From Trichosporon coremiiforme (taxonomy: Eukaryota; Basidiomycota; Tremellomycetes; Trichosporonales; Trichosporonaceae), in the NCBI GenBank assembly GCA_039545355.1, contig BCJJ01000012.1:265067-329066 (forward strand): DNA of 64,000 nucleotides. Direction: 5' to 3'. The notes under the pieces were generated by a model. The model made no database searches, was not told the DNA's origin, and saw only the letters and a program-made list of their open reading frames with translations. The translations under genes were made by a program, and so were the position numbers. Numbering within the stretch: the stretch's first letter is position 1; each line of letters begins with the position of its first letter. Below, one piece after another: positions 14,653 to 24,236 of the stretch.

Positions 14653-14872
14653 CCTGGCGGACGATGACCTTGTTCAGCCCCAGTTCAAGGAGCTGCAGAA
14701 GTCGAGTGAAAGTCGTGAGGCAGCCGGGTAAGTGACGCTCCGACGATAAGTCCGGTCTCCAAAAGTTCGAATGGAAACGCGGTCGAGTTACGCCATAGCG
14801 GGGCCCCCACATTCCGTACGGGCCGGAACAAAGTCGGCCTCTTGTCTTCCCTCTTCTCACTTATCCGCACCG
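14653..14872. promoter_or_regulatory. Shared promoter region between two folate genes
   Basis: Only 220 bases separate the divergent start codons of PABA synthase (-) and 5-formyl-THF cyclo-ligase (+), so both promoters must lie here or overlap. No specific factor-binding site could be assigned. Co-regulation is an inference from the arrangement. Confidence 0.6.
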
Positions 14873-15764
14873 ATGAGCAACGGAAGCGACGATATGGCCG
14901 CCGTCTTCGCCCGGAAGAGCGCCCTGCGCAAGAGCATGCTCAAGACGCTCCGAGGTCTCTCGGAGGCTGACCTTGCATCCCAGTGTGAGCTCACCTGCTT
15001 TGATTCTCTGCTGACAAAAACAGCGGCTGCCGTTGCCCGGATCTTGCGCGAGCAGCCGTTCTACAACAACGCCAAGAGCGTATGCTGCTACCTCAGCATG
15101 GCTAAGGGGGAGCTGAGGACGAACGACATTGTGGCTGATCTCCTGGCGAACAGTTCGTGCACGCATGCAGTGTTGGGCTAATGTGCACAGAGGACCGGAC
15201 CCTCTACACCCCTTACCTTCCTCCGCGCACAGATGAGACGCCTGCTATGCACATGCTGAGGCTGTACAACACTGCCGACCTGGAGGCATGCCCGCTGGAC
15301 AAGTGGGGAATTCTCGACCCGGGAGAGACGCGTCGCGATGCCGGTCATGAAGGGGAGAAGAGACAGGACGGTGAGCCTCTTCCCGGTCACGCCTCTGGCG
15401 TGCTTAGTCGCTTATATCAGTACTGGACAGCGATGCCGCTCCGCTCGACGTCATTCTCATTCCCGGCGTCGCTTTCGACAAGGACTGCAACCGAGTAAGC
15501 TTCGACGAGGGTTGCCATGTAAGCTGACGTCAGCTCGGACGAGGTAAGGCTTTCTACGATAACTTCCTCGCCAAGTACACCAATCGCACACGACCACTGC
15601 TGAGTGAGTAGGAGATGAGAGACTGATAACTGATAGCAGTTGCACTTGCGCTTGAGCCGCAGTTCACGGACGAGCCCGTCCCGGTCACGCCAAGCGACTT
15701 CACGCTCGATGGCGTCCTTTCCCCCGCTGGTCTTGTTTGGCGGGAAGGAGCCAAGCGGGACTAG
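14873..15764 (+). CDS. FAU1: 5-formyltetrahydrofolate cyclo-ligase
   Basis: Converts 5-formyl-THF to 5,10-methenyl-THF with ATP, returning stored folate to one-carbon metabolism. MSNGSDDMAAVFARKSALRKSML opens the protein and carries the basic SALRK segment typical of the family start. YLSMAKGELRTN, TLYTPYLPP, DVILIPGVAFDKDCNRLGRGKAFYD and the carboxy-terminal ALEPQFTDEPVPVTPSD are diagnostic. The GRGKxFYD glycine-rich signature is formed across an intron ending near 15540. One intron near 15150-15190 uses a weaker GTTCGT donor, but splicing AACA|AGGACC gives NKDRTLYTPYLPP and restores the family sequence. Length is about 210 residues, as in yeast Fau1. There is no obvious targeting peptide. 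Confidence 0.92.
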
Positions 15765-18184
15765 GCGCAATCTTTCTAATGGGAGCGGAGACGGGTACTG
15801 CGGCACTGTTTAGGTGCGGCCTTGCGAACCTTGGTACCTCTAGTATCTTGGAATCCCGGCGTCGTGTTTCATGATAATGATGATGTAGGCCGCAACAAGG
15901 ACGCCGGGTTCGGATCCTCGGCTCCCCGTTGCAAGCACGTATGGAGTTCACAAGCCCGCAAGCCGGTTCCCTACTCGTCGCTTGACCAGGAGCGCGGACC
16001 GACGCCGATGAATTACTGCACATCACGACTCATTGAGACAGGACCTCGCTTCAACTTCCTCTGGTCGTCCGATATGTCTGCGCAGCAGTTTTCATATCTA
16101 TTTATCACAAGGGCGAGTGCAAACTGAGTTCAACGTCTGCACATCTGGCCGGTGTTCTCAAATAATTATCTGGATAACTTGGTCGTCGATTTTGGGGCCA
16201 AGGATATCATCCCCTGAAGCGTTGACATACTGTACCTGAGCTATCGAAACCTTCCACCCGGTCAACCTCCTGGTCTGCACCGCTTTCACGCTGTCGTTAC
16301 GACACGAAAATGGCATGGCAAGCAAGCGAATAAGCGAACGGTCATACAAAACTCCAAGACAACGTAATCGCACTTCAGCAACCAGATCGCTCAACGCAAC
16401 GGCTGACGAGGTTGGTATCGGCCGCCTCTTCGGACCAGCTGGCTGCCATTCTACCGCGCAGCCGTGCTCGCTCGCGCCTGCCCTTTCTTCGCTTGCTGCA
16501 TTCAGCGCCGCTGTTTCCTCGCACTGAAACTGCTGGCCGTGCCGAGGCACGCTGGCGTTTCCCTTATCAACGGTTCTCAGCCGGTCAGATCCTCCAGTCG
16601 GCTCCCCATACGGTCGATCTTGGCCGCGGATAGTCTAGTCTCGCCGCCCGCCGACAACGCCGAACGCCCCTGTGCGGTGACTACAGAGTTCAATGCTGCC
16701 TTTGCAGCCTCCCTACGGCGAAGAGACGTTCGATGAATGGAGAATCGGAGGCCTCGACTGCGCAAACATGCCTCGCACCACTCAGAGGCATGAGGTGATC
16801 ACACTAGCTTCATCAGCCCCTGCAGGCCGGCTCGATGGCGCGCGCGTTGCCTGCTATCAAATGCGCCGGAAAATTCCTAGGTGAAGCTTAATCCGAATAA
16901 TGCGGCGATGTATGGACGGAAGTACTGCACTGCGCTCCATCGTGCAGTCCTCTCCGGCTCAGGTCTTGGTTGAGCGCAATTGATTCAGCCAAGCGTTCAT
17001 CGAGCACAACTTCAAGGCCGAAAACGCGCATAGGAGAATGGTTGGAGCTTGAAGAGCGAGTTGGCTGAAGGTCCTGAACGTTTGACGGCAGGTATTCACC
17101 CCTAATTGATAACCTCGAGGGCAGCCGGTTCAGGGGCTTGCGAACGTGGTGAATGAGGCATCCTGGCAATTGGTGGGCGACAGTGGGTGGCAGTCGGGAG
17201 TCACGCCGGGTCTGCGGCGACAAGTCCGTATTCAGAACAGCCCTCTCGCCCGCCAGCCTCTTGCCCACGCGGTCTGTGCCTCTTGTTGACCCCCCGTTCT
17301 GTGCCTCTCTGGAACAGGCGACAATAATGAATCGTTCACAGGATCCCAAACCGCCGTCGGTGTCGTCGGTACTCTCGAAGCTCTGCGTTTTCTCCGCACG
17401 CTGGGTTCGATTCAGGGCACGGGCAGTACGCATAAGACCAGGAACGCGGCTCCTGGTTTGTTGGGCCCTTGAAGACCCTCTGCAGCATTTCGAGTAATTT
17501 CGTGACGACCCGACCCCCAACGGGCCCAACGCAGACCGCCGCATGCAGCGCCCAGCAAGCCAGCACGCCAGCAGGCAATTTGCAGACCTGCAGGCGCAGC
17601 GCAGGGTGACCGAGCATCGCGCGGATATCGCTAGCGTCGATATAGATCCTGCGGGCCCTCGTTGTCTGCGGGTCTGTGTTGACGGGAAAGAGCCCTTGTA
17701 TAAGAGGACATCACGAGGGCACATGCATTCCCACCTGACACCACTGCCGCATCAGCATAACAATCGATCGCATCCCACTGCACGTCCGCAAGCAAACGCA
17801 CGCCCTTCGACCGCACAGATCACATCGCGGCACGTCCATCGCACGCCCACGCCCTTCTGTGACTCCTTTCGAGACTCCGCACCGCTTGATCAGAGTGCCA
17901 GACGCGCCCGATACGCCGCTGGAACGCCAAAAGCGCCATAGCCTTACACAACGGACGCCGCACAGGGATTCACGCCAGCTCTAGCCATTAGCCAGCTTGC
18001 GAGCGAACAACATCATCGCCCAGTCCTGTCTAACCCTGCCAGCCCTACCCACGATCCGCACGATCGCCGCAGTCGATAGTCACTCATCTCGTGCGCTTCA
18101 TTCCGTCAGTCAGTCGATCCGCTCCTTTGACCCCGACGTGCCCGACCGCCCGAACACGAACCACGGCCAACCCGAATAGATAAC
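15765..18184. other. 2.4 kb stretch without a recognised gene
   Basis: The stretch lies between cyclo-ligase and the glutaredoxin-like gene. Several open frames up to 278 codons were read on both strands. None has recognisable domains, consistent splice sites or low-complexity patterns typical of real proteins here. The last several hundred bases are probably promoter and 5' leader of the gene starting at 18185. Confidence 0.4.
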
Positions 18185-19609
18185 ATGGCGTCCCCCTTGC
18201 ACAAATGGCTTTTCTCTCCACCGCTGTCGCCTGCCGATTACTCTCTCCCATCACACGTCAAGCCGCTCGACGCCCCGTCCGTCTTCTCTTCGTCGCTCGT
18301 CAACGTCGAGTCTCAGCGCTCTCGCAACAACGCACGCATGCCTGTCCGCGGCCACTCCGTGCTCGCCGGCATGAAGCCGATCGACATCGAGGCCGCAAAC
18401 GCCTCTGGCGAGTACCCCGAGAAGCGCTCGCCGGTGATGCTGTCTCCGCTGTTCTCGCCCATGCTTAAGGCCAAGGTTGCTCACTACGTCCCCCGTCCGC
18501 TGCAGCGCCTGCTCGCCGTGCTCGCCGCGTTCCTCTTCTTCGCCACTGTTAGCAAGTACACCACGTCGCTCGCTGCTGCCTCCGCCCATCGTGCAGCCGA
18601 GAGGGACTATATGCCTCCGCAGGCCGTGCGCGCTCCTGGTGAGTCATACCTTCTTTCACTTTTCACGACAATCCCGCCCCACTGCGTTCTGCGCAGCAGC
18701 CGGATGTTGCAGGTGGTGGCATCGCAAACATGTGCTGCAGACCATGCGAAACCACGCTGGGGCCTCGGAAGGAATGACAGGAGACTCACAGGATCCGGGT
18801 TTCCAACTGAATTGGTCATTGCTTTCCGTGCAGCCCGGGGCCTGAGTGCTGCCGCAATCGCCTTGGTTTTGGGAACGGGGATGTGGTGCTTTTGGCCGTT
18901 TCGGGATATTTTCGATCCCCACCGCTGCCCAGGACTTCTGTCACTTCTGTCAGGTTCACAACAGGATGCTGGCAGGACGCCGAGGTGTGCCGAGGGTATG
19001 CCGAGGATGTCGAGGGTCTACCCGGGCTTTGCTGCCAACATGCTTCATGCTTGTTTTGCTTAACCGCGACTGAACGCTGACATCATAGCCCATCCCCGCG
19101 CGAACCGGCCGGACCCGCACCCCCTCCCCCCGTCGCATGAGCTGCTCGCACTGCAGTCCTTCATCCTCGAGTCTTCGCATGCCACTCTCGCGCCCGCCGT
19201 CGACGGCACCAAGCCTCTGGACGCCGTGATGCTCCTCGGATCGCCTGGTGCGCGCCGCTTACGCGGCACGGACAGTGCGCAGGAGCGTGCGTGGCTTCAG
19301 TCGCTCTCGGACGAGAACAGCGGCAAGGTCGTACTGTGGTACAGCGCAGAGCGCCCGCCGCACTACGCTCTCGAGGGCATCACCGCGCGTCACGGGCAGG
19401 GCCGCCGTGCGTCCATGATCAACACGCGTCAGCGCCGCGACGGCGAGACCGTCAACGCCGTGCTCAAGCGTCTCGGCCACGACATCACCCGCAACCCCAT
19501 CCTCGTCGTCGGCGGGGAGGTGTTCGACGCCTCGCCCGAGCGCATGGAGGAGCTCCGCAAGAGCGGGAAACTGCACGAAATTCTCGTCAGTATGGGCTGG
19601 ACTGCATAA
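18185..19609 (+). CDS. Membrane-anchored glutaredoxin-like protein lacking cysteine
   Basis: Exons 18185-18638 and 19089-19609 splice to 324 residues. An N-terminal region of about 100 residues rich in Ser/Pro precedes one hydrophobic segment (LLAVLAAFLFFATVS, near residue 115), then a C-terminal domain. This layout matches fungal Grx6/Grx7-type type II membrane glutaredoxins of the early secretory pathway. The C-terminal part aligns by eye: KVVLWYSAERPP stands where VVLYSKxxCPYS would be, NPILVVGG where the cis-Pro and VxxGG loop would be, and EELRKSGKLHEIL where the last helix would be. No cysteine exists anywhere in the spliced protein, so classic thiol chemistry and cysteine-ligated iron-sulfur binding are impossible. 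The intron is 450 bases, far longer than its neighbours'. The family assignment is moderate; it could be a structural or regulatory relic fold. Confidence 0.65.
18639..19088 (+). other. Unusually long, frame-open intron
   Basis: The donor is GTGAGT and the acceptor CATCATAG. Its length of 450 bases is a multiple of three, and the upstream reading frame stays open through most of it, stopping near 19061. Retention would give a 292-residue protein that contains cysteines but lacks the glutaredoxin-like domain. Splicing is preferred because the joined exons give a coherent domain and the intron reading is featureless. Confidence 0.6.
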
Positions 19610-20535
19610 TCTGCGCATCCTGTGCGCAAGCAAAGCACAAGTAATCTGTATCATAGACCTGACCGTTACCTGTTGTTTCATAGAAATTCCTAGACACTAT
19701 TCGAGTGATGTGAACTGAGTCTCACGCCTTGCATCATCGATGGCACCGGGATCCCGGGACGCATCACTCACACGCACTCTTGTTCTCCTCGGTCGCTCTC
19801 AGAAAAGTTGGGGACTGACCGCGTGAGCGACGGAGCAGTTGCCGCTTGCTTACCGGGACGTGTGCTTGCCCGAGCAGCCGGCGAGAGACAAAGCGGTGCA
19901 AGAGCCCGATATCCGCTGCCCTCCGTTGCCCCCCGCTGGCCCCGCTGGCCCGCATCTGACACCGACCTGGCGAACCTGCAGGATTCTGTCGGAGCCGGAG
20001 AGAACTGAAAGAAGCATGGCTCGAACTCGAAACAGGACCCAGGGCCGACTCCACGCTGTGTAGGATAGACTGCAGGGCCGCCACGCCGTAAGTCTCTCGT
20101 AACTCAGCCCCAACCGGTCCAGGACCAGGGCTCTTGCTTCCCATATGCCCTTTCATGCTTTTTCTTGGCCTTTCCGTTCAAAGACTACTGGGGCTATCTT
20201 GCGGGTTCCCGCAATCCGCAATGCGCAGCAGGCAGTCAGTCTCTCGAATGTCGTACTGTCTTGTTCTGCTCATCTGCTCATCTCTCTTAGCGAGCTAAGC
20301 GTACGCGGTTAGGCGGACAGGAGGTGTCAATGCATCGCTGTATTGTGCCTTGTCGTGTATCACGCTGCTGACGACATTTCTGCTCGGCAAGCGGACCGAT
20401 GGCCCTTACGCTAACTTACGCCAACCTGCGCCAAAAGCAATCGAACACGCGACTCGATCTCGATCTCATCTCCCTCCTCGCGCGATTGCGGCGCAAGCGC
20501 GGGGGGAACACGGCCCCACGTACGGGGCAACATCT
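19610..20535. other. Intergenic between convergent genes
   Basis: The 926 bases between the 3' ends of the glutaredoxin-like gene and the RNA-binding protein gene show no coding signal. Nothing is recognised beyond the presumed 3' untranslated regions. Confidence 0.5.
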
Positions 20536-22570
20536 TTAGCCCCGATTCAGCATCGCGAGCAGACTGCCCACGTCGCCCGTCTTGGGGTCGTAATGCTGCT
20601 GCGGCGGGCGGGGCGGGGCAGGCGGCGCAGGAGGATGATACGACGGCGGGGGGTCATAGGACGGATAGCCACTGGACGGGGTGTAGCTCGAGCTCGGCGG
20701 ACCACCCTGCAGCATCTCGAGCACCTGGGCTGGCAGTGCTGGCTTCCCCGGGCTCTGGGGCGGGTAGCTCGACTGACTGGACGGAGGGTAGCCCGACGGC
20801 ATAGGCGGACGTTGCCCAGGAGGACCAGGTGGGTAGCCGTGCACGCCGGGGGGACGTGCGTGCGGCGGGGGCGGCGGCGGGGGGCCGTGCTGAGGTGGCG
20901 TCGGACCATACCCGGGGGGACCATGGCCATGGCCAGGCGGAGGAGGTGGCGGACCATGTCCGGGGGGTGGAGGACCCGGAGGGTAGCCCCCGTAGCCCGG
21001 CGGAGGTCCATAGGCGCTGTCAGGCTGGCGGTTCCAGTAATCTGACGGCGGCGGAGGGCCCGGAGGCGCCGACGGAGGAGCTGACGGAGGAGTGCTCGAG
21101 ATCCCCGATGCTCCGCCGAGACTCGTGAGCAGGTCCTGAACCTTGCGTGCCTCCTCGAGGCGGTTACCGCCACCCATGCGTTCAGGACGGTCATACGGCT
21201 TCGCGCCGTGAGCGTAGCGGCCGCGCTCATGCGGTGCCGGACGGGCATCACTACCACGGTAGCGCTGCGCCTCGACATCTGCAGTGATAGGATCCGGGTT
21301 CACGACCTCGCCCTCGTCCCAGACGTACTCGGCGCGCAGTGTGCCGCCCTGGAACGGCTGTCCGTTCATCTGATCATGGAAGTCACGTGCAGCACGCGAG
21401 TCGTAGTATTCGACAACACGCTGCTCGGGATACGCCCGGGGTCTGATCGCCTTGATCGCCCCGTAGCGCTCGGCAGCCATACCCAGCTCGCGCTCGTCAA
21501 TGGGACGAGCCGGAGTCAGAGTCACTAGCAGAGAGCCATTGTTCTTTGACTCGTCACAGGGGCCGTCCTGGTCATGATCTTTAGGCAAGGAGAAGTGCAC
21601 GTCAATGGGGCGTCCGAACAGCTTCGTGCCCATCACTCCTTGTCGCGCAGCCTCGGCAGCACGGACGTCAAACTGAGGGTCAGCTTCGATGCACGAAACC
21701 CGTGCCACAGCTGCAATATACTCACGAAGGTAACAAACACCATTCCCCTACGAGGGATGGCGTCGAACCACTCCTTCACCTCGCCATACTGCTCGAATTG
21801 TTGCCGGAAGTCGTCAGAGTTGGTCTCGTACTGACAGTTAATAACCCGTTGTGATGCTGGGTGGACACCTGAACCCGAGGGCACAGGTCGATCACACCGC
21901 GACTCACTGCAACGTTTCGAATGAATAGCGTTCTGGAAACACGCTCCCGCGCAAGGCGTTCGAGGCGGACCTGCTCAGACGGGGCTTCTCTCTGCTGAGG
22001 AGGCAGTCTGAAGTTACGGCGGTGGGGACCCGGCCCTGAGTGTAAGATTTCGCAGGCTCAAGAGGTTGCTGAAAGACAAGACGAGTGCAATAAGGATGAC
22101 TTGCACGAGGTTCTAAAGAAGCAGACGATGACTCGAGTGTGGCACAAATGTGGCTCGATGCAAGAAGTCAAGACAATATGTTCCTTCTCGAACTCATGGT
22201 TGGTCTCACTGCTCTCCTCGCTCGCTTCCGCAACACGTTGCGCTTTGTGCTTACCATTGTTGTCATAGTCATCCCGGTCCCTTCCTCCACGGAATCCTCC
22301 GCCACCTCGTCCGCCGTGACGTCCACCACCTCGCCCACCCCTGTCAAAGTTGTCCCACCCATGGTCAGATTCTCGGTGGGGCGGACCACCATGGCCGTGA
22401 CGTCCGTGATGGTGCCCACCTCGACCACCGTGGCCATGTCCATGTCCATGTCCATGTCCGTGACCGTGACCATGACCGCCGTGACCGCCGTGGCCACCAT
22501 GGCGATCCTCAAACTGACCATGACCATGGCCACGGCCTCCTCGGCCGAATCCACGACCACCGCGTCCCAT
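20536..22570 (-). CDS. Two-RRM, Mei2-like RNA-binding protein with Gly/His head and Pro-rich tail
   Basis: Starts MGRGGRGFGRGGRG and continues into RGG/GHG repeats (about eight tandem Gly-His pairs near residue 35). A long first intron follows, then PHRRNFRLPPQQREAP. RRM1 carries RTLFIRNVAYETN and MVFVTFFDVRAAEAA, split by introns. RRM2 carries GSLLVTLTPARP and RVVEYYDSRAARDFHDQMNG. The pairing of an 'RNxx..D' RRM1 with 'YYD.RAA' elements in both domains resembles Mei2-like proteins of fungi and plants, but no third, C-terminal Mei2 RRM was seen. The C-terminal 190 residues are PPPPG-, GY- and GH-rich and end GDVGSLLAMLNRG. The head and tail are low-complexity sequences of the kind found in ribonucleoprotein-granule proteins. 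The role is probably mRNA binding; the target is unknown. Confidence 0.75.
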
Positions 22571-23038
22571 CCTGACGATAAAGACGCGTTTAAGACTCGA
22601 TGCTTGACGTCACAGTCGAAAACTCAATGGGCTCAAGCTGAAAATGAACGACGATGAAACGCAAGACGAAGAACGATAAAACGATAGGCACCCTAACAAG
22701 TGGATGTGCCGAACTCAGGCAGTCGTTGAATATGCCTCTGGTAGTGAGTAGGTTGCAGTACGGGTGTTTGCTGATGCTGATGACCGCTGCGGAGAGGGAA
22801 GACGAATGGTCGGAATGAGAAACCCCAACACACGTTGAAGCGGGAGCCTGACTGAAACTGGCGGCGACCTATGCGGTACCCCCACTTAGTGCACGGGTAG
22901 AAGTCAACGTGAAGACAAGATCAACCTTGTCTACCTCGACCGAAGTGCTGGGTATCTGGTTGCAATTCAGTGATGATGTCGTCTGCTGCTCGTGACAGTG
23001 GCGCCAACCTCAAGCTTCTCACTGATGCATCTTCTATT
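22571..23038. other. Intergenic, upstream of the RNA-binding protein
   Basis: It lies between the 3' end of the FAH-family gene and the start of the Mei2-like gene, both on the minus strand. No coding segment is recognised; the stretch should contain the promoter of the RNA-binding protein. Confidence 0.5.
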
Positions 23039-23923
23039 TTAAAGGGCAGCCTTGAACTCGTAGTTGCCCTGGCGGTCAACGGCACCAACGCTGAACTCGT
23101 CGAGAACCTTGCCGTCCAGTCCCGGATAGGTCATCTTGACGTCTACCTTGTCGCCGGCGTTGACGGGGCCGACACCAGCAGGGGTACCGGTAAGAAGCAC
23201 ATCACCCTCCTGAAGGCGCATGATACCCGAAACGAACTCGACGAGGTGCGAGACGTCGAAGATCATGTCCTTCGTCGTGCCCTTCTGCTTCACCTGGCCG
23301 TTGATGATGAGCTGGAGACCGACGTTCGAGTTGTCGGGGATCTCAGAGGCAGGGATGAACTTGCTGCACTGTTAGCTTACTTGATGGACATGAATTCGGA
23401 GCGTGCCCGAGGCTTGCTCTACGCATGACTTCCGACATAAGTCGCAACTGAACTCACCCAACTGGGCAGAAGGTGTCCAGGCCCTTGGCAGCGGACCAAG
23501 GGAGACCCTTCTTCTTGGCAGCATCCTGCATGTTGCGTCCCGTCATGTCGATGGCAAGGGTGTAGCCGGCGATGTACTCCTTGGCCTTGGAGGCAGGGAT
23601 GTCCCGGCCGTCCTTGCCAATGACAACGCCGAGCTCGACCTCATGGTGCGCAACGACACCCTTGGGGATCTCGATGTTCTCTCCAGGGGAGATGTAGGAA
23701 GAGGTTGGCTTCAGAAAGAAGAAGGGCTCTGCCTGTCAGCTTGACTACACCGAGTTCCGGAAGTTGAAGGCAAGCGGGTTGGGAGGGTGCCCACTTCCGC
23801 CCAGTCAAGATGTGAGAGCTCGTACTAACCCTTGGGAACGGCGTTGCCGAGCTCCTTGGCGTGGTCGACGTAGTTACGTCCGATAGCGATGATCTTGCGT
23901 CCGTTCCTCAGGAAGTTCGACAT
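23039..23923 (-). CDS. Fumarylacetoacetate hydrolase family protein, acylpyruvase/oxaloacetate decarboxylase (FAHD1) type
   Basis: Begins MSNFLRNGRKIIAIGRNYVDHAKELGN, and the IGRNYxxHAKELGN opening is characteristic of FAHD1-like proteins. Further marks are KPTSSYISPGENIEIP, the metal-binding HHEVELGVVIGKDGR (acidic residues of the E...E.D triad), IAGYTLAIDMTGRNMQ, KGLDTFCPV and the C-terminal GDVLLTGTPAGVGPV. The spliced length is about 224 residues, as in human FAHD1 and yeast Ymr099-neighbour FAH proteins of the short class. This excludes tyrosine-pathway FAH, which has a long N-terminal domain. Family members hydrolyse acylpyruvates and decarboxylate oxaloacetate with Mg, often in mitochondria. 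The N-terminus here is only weakly presequence-like. Three exons are separated by two introns (near 23375-23460 and 23730-23830). Confidence 0.9.
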
Positions 23924-24236
23924 GTTGCTTGGCTGTTGGGTCTGCCAATGTTGTGATTGGGAAGTAATATATGCAGCTCTCGAAGTGGAGGTGACGTGCG
24001 GGGTGCGAGTGGGGACATGGGGCCGGGCTGTCGGGCCGCGAATCGCCGAGCTGTACCGACTCCATCAGGAGGTGGAGGTCTCTCTAGTGGGTGGGAATTG
24101 TACGGCCGACGCGCCGATGGTGTGTGTTGGAGATGAGTCGTGCATCAACTAGTCGGTGTTCTTCGGTGCATGTCATGAATGGATATGCATAGGTCTGCTG
24201 CTCGGTTTACTCCTCGTGCATGTGCGAAGCGTGTGC
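23924..24236. other. Short intergenic region
   Basis: The 313 bases between the FAHD1-type gene start and the 3' end of the MFAP1-type gene show nothing coding. Confidence 0.5.

Noticed and set aside
17398..17418. Plus-strand GGGTTCGATTCAGGG resembling a tRNA B-box
   Set aside because: There is no A-box at a suitable distance upstream, and no acceptor stem can be drawn.
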